From the NCBI RefSeq assembly GCF_963678635.1, contig NC_087062.1:16109789-16173788 (forward strand): a DNA stretch of 64,000 nucleotides, in the 5' to 3' direction. The translations under genes were made by a program, and so were the position numbers. The DNA comes from Symsagittifera roscoffensis (lineage: Eukaryota > Xenacoelomorpha > Acoela > Convolutidae). The notes under the pieces are model-generated. The model worked only from the letters and a program-made list of their open reading frames with translations. It had not been told where the DNA came from and made no database searches. The stretch's first letter is position 1. Each line of letters opens with the position of its first letter. Below, piece by piece: positions 22,716 to 30,766 of this stretch.

Positions 22716-23354
22716 TTAAATATGGGAGGTGGATATCCGTAAAGAATAGATCTCGACACAACACGAGGATACTGGGAAGTAAAGGACAAGGGACCCTCTT
22801 GAGAGAAGTGCGACGAGGAACACCGCTCGCTTGATTGCGAAGTATCCCGGAAGCGCCGGAATTGGGCTACCAACAGAGGGCCGAAGTTAACAAGCTAGAG
22901 TTGGAGAGCCAGCTGGGCGAACTTGGGAAAACTTGCTTCTGGAATAATTTGAAGATGCGATGAGAGCACCCTCGTCGGCATCATCATTGATGGCGAATCC
23001 TTTTTTCAGGACAGCCGGAGAGTTGCTGTTTTCATGGAGCTTAGCGGGAGTGGCGTTGGAAGCGTTGACTTTGTACGACAAACTCAAAATGCGATGAGAG
23101 TTTGCGCGTGTACCAAATGTTGGCGCAACACATTGCTCGAGATAACTCGGGATTGAGTCTAGCGATGAGGAAAAATGCCACCTGTTTCTTGATATGGATC
23201 ATGTCAGTGATGTCTGACACCGCCTTCAAGACGTGCCACCAGAGAGAGATAGGAAGCAAGACAATGGAAAGGCGAGTCTCCACCGTCATCCTGAATGTGT
23301 ACCAGAGTAATGGGATTGCCAAGGGGGATGGCTCAAGGCAGTCTCTAGAGAATC
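22716..23354 (+). other. Degraded accessory DNA
   Basis: Only short fragments in different frames can be read here (for example 23102-23464), with coding-like purine bias. At 22946-23098 two similar phrases, GATGCGATGAGAG and AATGCGATGAGAG, hint at a small local duplication. No domain is assigned. Confidence 0.35.
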
Positions 23355-24408
23355 ATGGGAAGGCCCACAAAACGGGGAGAATATCAATATGTGTCTGGAG
23401 TGATGGGGATAGCTTACAACCCTTTCTTGGACTCGGAAGATGGAAACGCTTGCATGAATTTTGAAGTGGCGGAATTGTTAAAGTTCTGGACGGAGAAAAT
23501 AGTCGAGATTGACCCGACGAAAAGGGAAAGACCGAGTCTAGGTCTGCTACTTGAGAAGATGCCGGAAATTATCAGCGTCCCGCGTTCGGACAAAAAGGTC
23601 GAACTACGACTGGGAAGCGGAAACGACGTGTTGTCTACAAATTTGGAGACCATTTGGAAGTTGCTGAGACCATTTTGGTGCCCACATCCCCACGCGAGCC
23701 TGATCGAAGAAGTTACGGAGCGGGTGAGATTATCGCCAACGAAGGATGAAGATTTGGGGAATTTGAATATAGTGCATAAATTGATCCTACCTCATCAAGG
23801 GGAATCAGAGGGAGCAACCATCAAGCTGGATAAGCTAGTAAAGAAGACCGAGCCTGGCAGTTGTCTGGACCTGGCATGTGGAGGAGGAGAGCATTCTTGT
23901 GATGGGCGGTCCTGTGTCAGAATACAATCCTTTCAGAGGGAGGATTTAGCCACATGGTGCGATGACATCTCGGAGAAGGAGAAGAGCGAGGTGCAGATAG
24001 TGGCTGAGAGTTACGCGAGCACTACTGTAAATATAGCGACGGCATTGGGATTCTTTTTAAGGATGTGCAGTTTACAATCTCTAGAGATGCCGTTACCATT
24101 TGGTGGAAGCGTTAAGTGTGGAGTCTTGGCCAGGAGTGTAGCAAATGATCAGGGGATGGAAGATCGGTCTTGAGGCGGAGATGGGATTTCCTGTGAGCGA
24201 GGCCTACAGTTTACAAACAAATGCGAAGTCTATGGTGGGATCAGTCATGGCCAACCTGTGCAGATGCCATAATCCATTACACATGGCGATGGTGGAAGCA
24301 TTTAGTCAGTGGGTGCTAATCGACAACGCTTTTTTGGTGCCCAAGTGTGTACGATGGGCACGAATGTCGCACCACTCTCATAGCCTGGAGATCGAAGAGA
24401 AGACTTGA
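23355..24408 (+). pseudogene. 3' accessory region, largest downstream frames
   Basis: The frame 23355-24173 (272 codons) is the longest 3' of integrase and overlaps 24145-24408 in another frame. The protein is helical with hydrophobic clusters. Its C-terminal part contains a Cys-rich patch (CLDLACGGGEHSCDGRSC) that may bind metal. The first frame ends at a TGA inside CTTGAG (24171-24173) and the second at another (24406-24408). Function unknown. Confidence 0.4.
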
Positions 24409-25301
24409 GTGAGATCTGGGGCGAAGAGCTCTGGAGTTTAGAAAAAGAAAACACGAGTGACTTTGAAAGGCAGAATACGATTGGGAAACCGATGAATAGT
24501 GCACCAACCATGGAAAAAAACGACGTGATGCATGAAAAGACGATGAAGTTTGAACCTCTGTTGGAAGCTTCAGGACAGCGGAGTCTCCGGAGCATCAAAC
24601 TGACACACGGGGAATGCCCTTGCATTGTCTCGAGGGCACCAACAGTGTCGAGGGCACCAACAGTGGAGTCAATACATGCCATCGACTACAGCCGGAGGCT
24701 TGAGTTGTTTGAGACTGCGTGTAAAGTATTCGCTGTGCCCAAGGAGGTGAGGCACGTGTGGAGTCGCATAAGATTCTTTTCATGATTTCGAGCGACGCTG
24801 ACGTTTTGGTTGTACACGGTGACGAAGAATCACATAAACAAGCATCAGAAAAAATATCGACAGTTCCTGTTCTAGATCGGGCCAGAGGCCTTCAAGAGAC
24901 TCTTGCTAACTCATAGTAATGCGATAAGCACAGGTTGGAAAAGGGTTGGTAGAGTGTCTAGAAATAATACCAAGGTGAGAGAATCGATACTGGAGGAGGA
25001 CCTGGCGAAGAACGTGAGCTTGAGTTTGTACAACTCCTTTTGCTTGAATAGGGAGTCTAAAGTGAAGGGTCTACCAAATCAGGCGAAAAGATTACAAGAG
25101 CAAAAGTAATGGATGCGAGCATACGATCAGCTGAAGGCATGGGAAGAGATCGTGATCAGTTACGATGATGAAGAAGAACTAGCGAGGCAAATTACGGTGT
25201 CGAATTTGTCAGGACCCAGTACCTCGAAGTGGCACGAACAGAACAGGGTGTTCAGGGGTTGGTTCTTGAGTCATGAGCAGGGGAAAGAGAAAGATGCTTG
25301 A
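24405..25301 (+). pseudogene. 3' end of the accessory coding-like region
   Basis: Frames 24405-24785, 24903-25109 and 25113-25301 are charged and helical. A 15-bp tandem repeat, TCGAGGGCACCAACA type, occurs at about 24631-24663. The last frame ends at a TGA inside CTTGAG (25298-25303). No family is recognised. Confidence 0.35.
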
Positions 25302-25678
25302 GTGTGAACTCAGGTGAAATCTGAGGGCACGGAAAAGAAATTTTAATGAAAGAATTATTGTTATTAGTATAATATATCTACTAGATAAATCTAAACGCTG
25401 CATGACAATTTTCTGAATTGGCAAAATAAAAGAAATTTTAAAGATAGTTTACAAAGCGGAAATTTAGGGTGCAGGTGAATGCAGATTTCGATTGCTGTTT
25501 AGCGAAAATGTGACAACTTTGCATGGCTGTGAATTTTGGGGTGTAGATAAAGTTAAATCTGCTGCAAATTTCTGTTAATGACCACTGGTTTTGTATCTTG
25601 AGGCGCACTCAACATTCTGAGGGCTCACTGACAGACAACGACACGCAAAGAGGACATCAATTTTGAGTCCGGGGAGTA
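25302..25678 (+). other. 3' untranslated part of the gypsy element with candidate polypurine tract
   Basis: This is non-coding, AT-rich DNA before the right LTR. The bases CCGGGGAGTA directly before TGTGCCAGTC at 25679 form a short purine tract, where plus-strand DNA synthesis would start in an LTR element. No gene is seen. Confidence 0.55.
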
Positions 25679-26137
25679 TGTGCCAGTCAGTCTTAATTCG
25701 AAGTTCGACCTTGAGCAACGTTTAGTCTTGATTTTGGGAGTTGAAATGCAATTTTTCAAAAATTCGAATTGAGCTTGTCAGGCTCAAGTTTCTCGCCAAA
25801 ACTGAAAATACGAGAAAATAATGAGAATCGAACTACAATCGCGGTTAAAGTAGTCCAAAAAATAGGAGCGTGAAATTGCAATTCGCAATTTCGCCAGATA
25901 AACCGAACGAGAGCGGACCAGAGTGAACCTTCGGTGGAAAGGTGGACAACTGAAGTTGCCCAATGGTCCAAATAGAAAACTTGTGTCTTGAGATAAAACT
26001 TATTCATTTCAAACTTCTAAGTTAGACTTGATTACCGGATTAATTCTAGAGTTGCTTATTAATTTAGTTACTCGATTCTAGAAGTCGTGTCGGTAGATAC
26101 CCAATTTTAATGTCTTGAGTGTTTTACATTATTATGT
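25679..26137 (+). repeat. 3' LTR of the giant gypsy element, first part
   Basis: This matches 3157 onward (same GACCTTGAGCAACG and AGTCGTGTCGGTAGATA blocks). It ends at the insertion point of the Penelope-like element, whose target duplication TTACATTATTATGT is at 26124-26137 and again at 29925-29938. Confidence 0.85.
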
Positions 26138-26141
26138 AAAA

Positions 26142-26342
26142 AACACATCAAGTTAAAACGTTTTCATTGTAAACTGCAACATCATCAGTAACTAAAAAAC
26201 AAAAAACATATATACATATGTACACATGATATTAGCGTACAAAATTAACAAAGTGGGAAAAAACTAAAAAGCAAACAAACCAACTACTATTGATAGAATT
26301 AAGACAGAGAAATCTGTGACAATAAAACTAAAACTAAAGTTT
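26142..26342. repeat. Terminal repeat of the Penelope-like element, left copy
   Basis: This is an inverted copy of 29690-29918. Shared phrases include ACATATATACATATGTACAC and TATTGATAGAATTAAGACAG. Inverted or direct terminal repeats of this kind are typical for Penelope-like elements. It overlaps the last codons of the endonuclease. Confidence 0.85.
26145..26195 (-). ncRNA. Hammerhead-ribozyme-like motif, left end
   Basis: The complement of 26145-26195 carries the same CTGATGA, a stem II loop (TTGCAGTTTACAA, with one mismatch) and GAAA. Stem III is degraded compared with the right end. It is most likely the decayed partner of the other motif. Confidence 0.5.
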
Positions 26343-26654
26343 AATAGTTAGCTCTCTTTGTCGGTAATCCTCGTGCTGGTTGAGGCACGGCTTGGTTCTC
26401 TGTATGTACAATGCTTCCAAAGTCAGAAGTTTGTAGTTGTCCGTACATTTATCTAAAATTTTGAAGTCTAACTGCTGGTTTTTGTCTCCACATGACCTTG
26501 TGTGCATTCCAACTGGTGAATCCTTTTTTCTATGCTCAGCAAAACGGGTTTTGAAGTGTCGGATGGTCTTTCCGACGTAGCTGGATGAACACCCAGAACA
26601 CGTCAATTGATAAATAACACCACTTTGGAGCTCGGAAGGGATAGAATTTTTCAA
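26334..26654 (-). pseudogene. GIY-YIG endonuclease of the Penelope-like element
   Basis: The segment GVIYQLTCSGCSSSYVGKT (about residues 12-30) is the GIY-YIG core with the C-x2-C insert typical of Penelope-like elements. It is followed by the Arg/His segment TRFAEHR and, further on, the Glu-containing helix LLTLEALYIQ. This domain nicks target DNA in the family. It is in a different frame from the RT upstream, so the element protein is broken between them. Confidence 0.88.
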
Positions 26655-28430
26655 GGAAGGAAGTGCAGATTTAAGTTTTCGAGTTGTAAAATAAACAGAA
26701 CTACCAGTAAATTTTTGAGTCTTCTAGCAAACGTATCAGATATATTGCCACGATACTGCATCACCAAGTTGTTGGACATTGTCGGCTTTTCCGGTTTTTT
26801 GCGGTCCTCCGACGTTGGGGTACCTTCAGTCGTCAAAATTTTTGTGATAGTATTGCGTATAATAGGTTGATAAAAGACTGGAGGATATTAATTTTGCTCG
26901 AAAAAAACACAAGCACGTTCGATAGCAGTATGAAAAGAACTCCAGTCAGACGTAGCATTAAAAATGCGATGTACAGTACCCTGAATGATGTTTTTCTTGA
27001 ATCTTATCGGAGCTGTTGCCCGAAAATTGAGCAAAATACCTGTGTCAGTAGGTTTTAAATACCACTCAGTGTTAAGTCTCTTGTCTCGCAAAGTTACCAA
27101 TATATCAAGAAACGGGATTTTCCGGTCATTTAACCTTTCGATGGTAAATTCAAGGTTAACATGTAAACTATTGACAAACGATAAAATACTCTCAATATTG
27201 GCATTTTTAGAGCTTCGTATAACATCATCGACATACCTACCGAAAATTTTGCAAGTCTCGATAGTTCTGTTATACTCCGTACAAGCAGAACAAAACCACT
27301 CAGAATTGGTAATTTCTGACACCGCGAACCCGATGCAAGCTTCATGCATGGCACCAGGTACAGCAGCCGTCACAAAAAACAGAGCTGCCCTCCCAAGTGA
27401 CCAACTCAAGACACACCTTACAAATGTTGCTCTCCACAGTGCTAGGTGGTCTAGTGACTTCTAGGCGTATCTTTTCCTCAAATTTCTTCGGCCACAAGTT
27501 CGCCGGAAAAACTGCAAGACTAGAGCCCATGGCAACGCCGTCTTTCTGAAGAAACCACTGCCCACAAGCCATGAAATGAACTTCTGTGACCGCCAATTTC
27601 ATAAGCTGAATGAACACGTCTTTCTCGAACTCAGGAACGCATTCAGAACTATACAAACATTCCACAGCATGAATGATGGCTTCCTGAACTGGAACGTTAG
27701 TATACAAGCTCTTCACGTCAAGGGAAAAAACGGTTTCATCTTCATCAATAGTGGAGCTGGCTAGCAGATCCTTCTTTGCCGGAGTACAAGTCTCGATATT
27801 CGCTCCAGGCACTTTGTCGAAGAAACGCGATAAAATTTTGTTCAGTTTGTGATAGCAGCTACCTGGTAAAGATAAAACGGGGCATAATGGCACATTGTCT
27901 TTGTGCAACTTAGCGAGACCATACAATCTAGCTGACTGAGAGCCAGTGGCACGCGTGGACTGATAAAACGCCTGCGAGATACTCCCATGTTCACAAAGAG
28001 TTTGCAGGGACTTGTTAAAACGTTCTTCAATTTTCAACAACAGGGGTTTACCTTTCACTGCTCTCAACGTCTGAAATTGATCACCAGACAACACCTCCAG
28101 AAGTTTTGTCTCGTACTGGTTTGATGTCATCAAGGCAAAACCAGACCCTTTGTCAAAAGGAACAGCTTTTATATCGTTTCTTTTCATGTAGTGATTCACT
28201 TTAGAGAGAGCACGATCAGGTCGTTGTTGTTTTGCTTTTTTGACATACCACTGTGCAAGCGCATTAACATCATTCAAACAATCATTAGAAGCATCGTTTT
28301 CTTTAAGTGTTCTCAACAAAGAATCAACATCAGCAAGAAAATGAAGCTCACGGAACTTGTCAAGAATTGGATGCTTAGGGCCTAGGGATAACAAGTCAGT
28401 AACCCAAGAAGGTGGACTAATACTATCGTC
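26651..28430 (-). pseudogene. Penelope-type reverse transcriptase with inserted PHD finger
   Basis: Reading the minus strand: a long frame (28394-27342, 350 codons) carries DKGSGFALM, LYGLAKLHK, FSLDVKSLYTNVPV (first catalytic Asp) and QKDGVAMGSSLA. The next frame (27409-26888) carries the catalytic loop RYVDDV and the IPFLDILV segment. The catalytic residues are intact. Between the AMGS segment and RYVDDV lies a PHD-type zinc finger (27286-27424). The frame changes inside it at a tandem CATG. A TAA at the end of the second frame and another shift separate the thumb from the endonuclease. In the family the RT copies element RNA at the nicked target. Confidence 0.9.
27286..27424 (-). other. 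PHD-type zinc finger inside the Penelope-like RT
   Basis: The minus strand reads CKVC, then 12 residues, then CDGC-CTWCH. After a frame change at a tandem CATG it continues with an Ala-Cys-Ile-Gly step, then WFCSAC 12 residues later. Spacing C-x2-C, C-x2-C, the W-x-H step, C and final W-x-C-x2-C fits the C4HC3 PHD pattern that reads histone tails. The tandem CATG (about 27347-27354) explains the frame change as a 4-base duplication. Confidence 0.8.
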
Positions 28431-28647
28431 AAGAATCTTAACATATCTTTAACCGTCCTCAGTGGCTTACTTTGACGCTCAGATAAAATTTGAATCTTCA
28501 TTTCGTGCGTGTGCTTCGTTTTACGAGTGACGTCTCTCATAAACTGACGAGTATAAAAAACAACACTATGTAAGAATAATACGCCACAAGCATCAGCAAG
28601 AAGACGCCTAATTTCATCTGTTTTTGTCGTAGAATTAAGTTTCGCCT
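28430..28647 (-). pseudogene. Penelope-like RT N-terminal part, inner segment
   Basis: This segment reads on from the N-terminal piece at 29553-29660 once the solo LTR between them is left out (frame preserved through KAHE and then AKLNS). It contains the helical stretch typical of the N-terminus of this family. A frameshift near 28430 separates it from the RT frame. Confidence 0.65.
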
Positions 28648-29552
28648 TGTAAGATTCGTCTACTGTAGTCACACTTGAGGCTTAAGAAAAATAGGCCCTA
28701 TAACCATTGGCTCAAGAGTCAGGGACACTATCTCTTGTGTTTTTCTACCTCAAATCAGTCGGAGCCAATTCGGTTCGCTTGTGACATGAGACTACGACTC
28801 GTTACAGCTTAAAGGCTACTACCAAAATATCCCCCCACTCTAGAAAAAAGAACGTCCCCATACTTAGGTCTCTAGATACCCAAAATACATGAACGCCGTT
28901 AAAAACCGTGTCAGAACAATCCGTTAAGTTACTTTTTATCAGACAGTGGAACTTTGATCCATTTCAGATGGATCAACCTAAAACTCGCCTTACCTCAACA
29001 TAACAATCATAAAACACACTCTAGAAATTTAAATTGAGTACTCACATCGTAGCACGCTCAAGAACTGGGAGTAATTAAGTCGGTAATCAATTCGAGATTT
29101 AAATAATGTAACTAAATGAGTTTAATGTTTATCAGTTTCAATAACAGGACCAAGTTTGAACTCTAGAGTATGGTTTCTAGTGAACCATTGGGACACTCAA
29201 GCTGTCCACCTTTCCATCGAAGTTTCACTCTAGTCCAGTTTGAATGATAATCCAGTCGAGTAATAATAGTCCAATTCTCGGGAATACGCTTCCTTCTGTT
29301 TCAGATAGGACAGCTCTACTCTAGTTTTATTGTGACGGAAATTGCGAATGGCAATTTCCTACTGCTTTGTCTGGCAACTTTCCCGCGATTGTTACTCGAT
29401 CGTTCTTGTTTCTCTTTTTCGGTTTTCAGTTATCGCGAGAAAATCGTGCATGACAGGCTCCATTCGAATTTTTGAAAAATCAAATTTCACTCCAAAATTA
29501 AGCGTTCTTGTTTTTCTCAAGGTCAAACTTCCAAATATGACCGACTGGCACA
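28648..29552 (-). repeat. Inverted solo LTR of the giant gypsy family inside the Penelope-like element
   Basis: This is about 905 bp, the reverse complement of the gypsy LTR (minus strand starts TGTGCCAGTC, ends TTACA). AGG lies at both edges on the minus strand as a short direct repeat. Taking the LTR out leaves the Penelope-like frame continuous, which shows it inserted into that element. No internal gypsy DNA is present, so it is a solo LTR left by recombination. Confidence 0.85.
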
Positions 29553-29660
29553 CCTCGTGTGCTTTGGATAACTCAGAGCGAAGTAACTTTCTACGGAAAT
29601 TATGTACAGTCTTGTCATCAAAAACTCCATTTTCAGGTAACCGGAAGCTTAGAAACTTTA
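29553..29660 (-). pseudogene. Penelope-like element N-terminal segment, outer part
   Basis: The minus strand reads LSFRLPENGVFDDK and then basic helices up to the solo LTR edge at 29552. It is the beginning of the element protein. The true start codon is unclear, since the frame stays open into the terminal repeat. Confidence 0.55.
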
Positions 29661-29918
29661 GTTTTAGTTTTATTGTCACAGATTTCTCTGTCTTAATTCT
29701 ATCAATAGTATCAATACGGAAATTAAACTTTAGTTTTAGTTTTATTGTCACAGATTTCTCTGTCTTAATTCTATCAATAGTAGTTGGTTTGGTTGCTTTT
29801 TAGTTTTTTCCCACTTTGTTAATTTTGTACGCTAATATCATGTGTACATATGTATATATGTTTTTTGTCTTTAGTTACTGATGATGTTGCAGTTTGCAAT
29901 GAAAACGTTTTAACGTTT
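29653..29918. repeat. Terminal repeat of the Penelope-like element, right copy, with internal duplication
   Basis: This is the inverted partner of the left terminal repeat. The part near the coding region is duplicated in tandem: a unit of about 67 bp starting AACTTTAGTTTTAG occurs at about 29657-29723 and again at about 29726-29782. The left copy has this unit once. Confidence 0.8.
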
Positions 29919-29920
29919 AC
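29872..29920 (+). ncRNA. Hammerhead-ribozyme-like motif, right end
   Basis: The core CTGATGA (29878-29884) is followed by TTGCA-GTT-TGCAA (stem II) and GAAA (29901-29904). ACGTT-TT-AACGT (stem III) and then TT, where cleavage would occur, complete the motif. Hammerhead motifs are known in terminal repeats of Penelope-like elements, where they process the RNA. Stem I is weak in this copy, so activity is uncertain. Confidence 0.6.
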
Positions 29921-29924
29921 AAGG

Positions 29925-30527
29925 TTACATTATTATGTTGTGTTAGGGAGAGTTTAAGGTTGATCCATCTGAAATGGTTCAAAGGTCCACTGTCTAATAA
30001 AAAGTAACTGTATACGGAAGGGAGTGCGGCCAGTATTTAGACAGCCGCGTATTCATACTGGTCAGTATTTAGACAAATACTGTTTCAACCAATCAGAATC
30101 GAGAAAAAACATAAATAATCCAAAATAAATAATAATTATTTATTAATTTCTTCTTTGTCTCGATTCTGATTGGTTGAAACAGTATTTGTCTAAATACTGA
30201 CCAGTATGAATACGCGGCTGTCTAAATACTGACATGTAACCATACGGAAGGTTCTGACCTTGTTTTTAACAGCGTTCGCGTGTTTAAGGTATTTTGAGAC
30301 CTGAGCATGGGGACGTTCTTATTTCTAGAGTGGGGGGGGGGGGGTATTTTGGAAGTAGCCTTTGAGCCGTAACGCGGTTTGCAGTCTCATGTCGCAAGTG
30401 AACCGAATTGGCTCCGACCGCTTGAGGTAGAAAAACACAAGAGATAGTGTCCCTGACTCTTGAGACAATGGTTATAAGGCCTATTTTTCTTCAACCTCAT
30501 ATGTGACTTAAGAAGGCGACTGTTACA
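29925..30527 (+). repeat. 3' LTR of the giant gypsy element, second part
   Basis: This resumes the LTR after the Penelope-like insertion, with landmarks GTTAGGGAGAG, GTATTTTGAGACCTGA and GTGTCCCTGACTCTTGAG, and ends ACTGTTACA at 30527. It contains a MITE at 30021-30241 and a run of 12 or more G near 30332. It ends 240 bp before the WDR44-like start codon. Confidence 0.85.
30021..30241. mobile_element. Palindromic MITE with 9-bp target duplication
   Basis: This is a 221-bp insertion in the LTR flanked by ATACGGAAG (30012-30020 and 30242-30250). The two arms are near-perfect inverted repeats of about 70 bp that share CAGTATTTAGACAGCCGCG; only the outermost bases differ. The arms flank an AT-rich core around 30105-30150. 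Each arm contains CAGTATTTAGACA twice. It has no coding capacity. A 9-bp duplication fits Mutator-like transposition better than hAT (8 bp), but the superfamily is not certain. Confidence 0.85.
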
Positions 30528-30573
30528 CTGTTTACGATACGTTGAAATTCAACTGGTTCTCGGCAATACAGAT

Positions 30574-30718
30574 GTAAGCTCCCCTAAGGAATTTTGTAAT
30601 TGTTTTAGAGCATCTTTAATAAAGAAGATTCTGCGCTTCACGATAGAATTTTATAACGCTCCGTACGCCATGAAATGAGACTTGTTCTTAAACGTAAGAG
30701 CTCTATTTTATTTTTCAG
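30574..30718 (+). other. Candidate 5' UTR intron of the WDR44-like gene
   Basis: A donor AT|GTAAGC at 30574 and an acceptor TTTTTCAG|AT ending at 30718 would remove 145 bases upstream of the start codon. The first exon would then begin in or next to the gypsy LTR, which ends at 30527. This is inferred from splice-site shape only. Confidence 0.4.
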
Positions 30719-30766
30719 ATAGATGGCGATAGAGAAATTTTAAAACGGTTCTAGGCTTTAATCAAG

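Larger units (their letters stand above)
26138..29924 (-). mobile_element. Penelope-like retroelement (RT plus GIY-YIG), nested in the gypsy LTR
   Basis: The insertion is flanked by a 14-bp duplication (TTACATTATTATGT) and bounded by inverted repeats of about 190 bp (26142-26342 against 29690-29918). The coding strand is minus: an N-terminal part, a Penelope-type RT, then a GIY-YIG endonuclease. It carries frameshifts and stops, and a solo gypsy LTR (28648-29552) interrupts its N-terminal coding part. Without that LTR it is about 2.9 kb, a normal size. Confidence 0.92.
3157..30527 (+). mobile_element. Giant decayed Ty3/gypsy LTR retrotransposon with nested insertions
   Basis: Two direct copies of a ~0.9 kb sequence starting TGTG and ending TTACA bound this region. 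Between them come gag-like frames with CCHC knuckles, an aspartic protease motif, RT/RNase H and integrase in Ty3/gypsy order. The internal part is ~21.6 kb, far above the usual 4-7 kb; about 10 kb of it lies downstream of integrase. The 3' LTR is interrupted by a Penelope-like element and by a MITE. The LTRs look roughly 10 percent diverged by eye and the frames are broken, so this copy is old and inactive. No clear target-site duplication is visible: TTCCG lies before the left LTR and CTGTT after the right one. The pair could therefore be a recombinant of two insertions. Confidence 0.85.

Noticed and set aside
28382-28672. Separate 96-codon gene starting MTTVDESY
   Set aside because: The first residues come from the solo LTR; the rest is the Penelope-like N-terminus.
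29342-29803. 153-codon + strand frame near the Penelope-like right end
   Set aside because: It spans solo LTR, coding antisense and the duplicated terminal repeat; a shadow frame.
3150-30535. Target-site duplication for the giant gypsy element
   Set aside because: TTCCG before the left LTR and CTGTT after the right LTR do not match; shifting the LTR edges by a few bases did not help.
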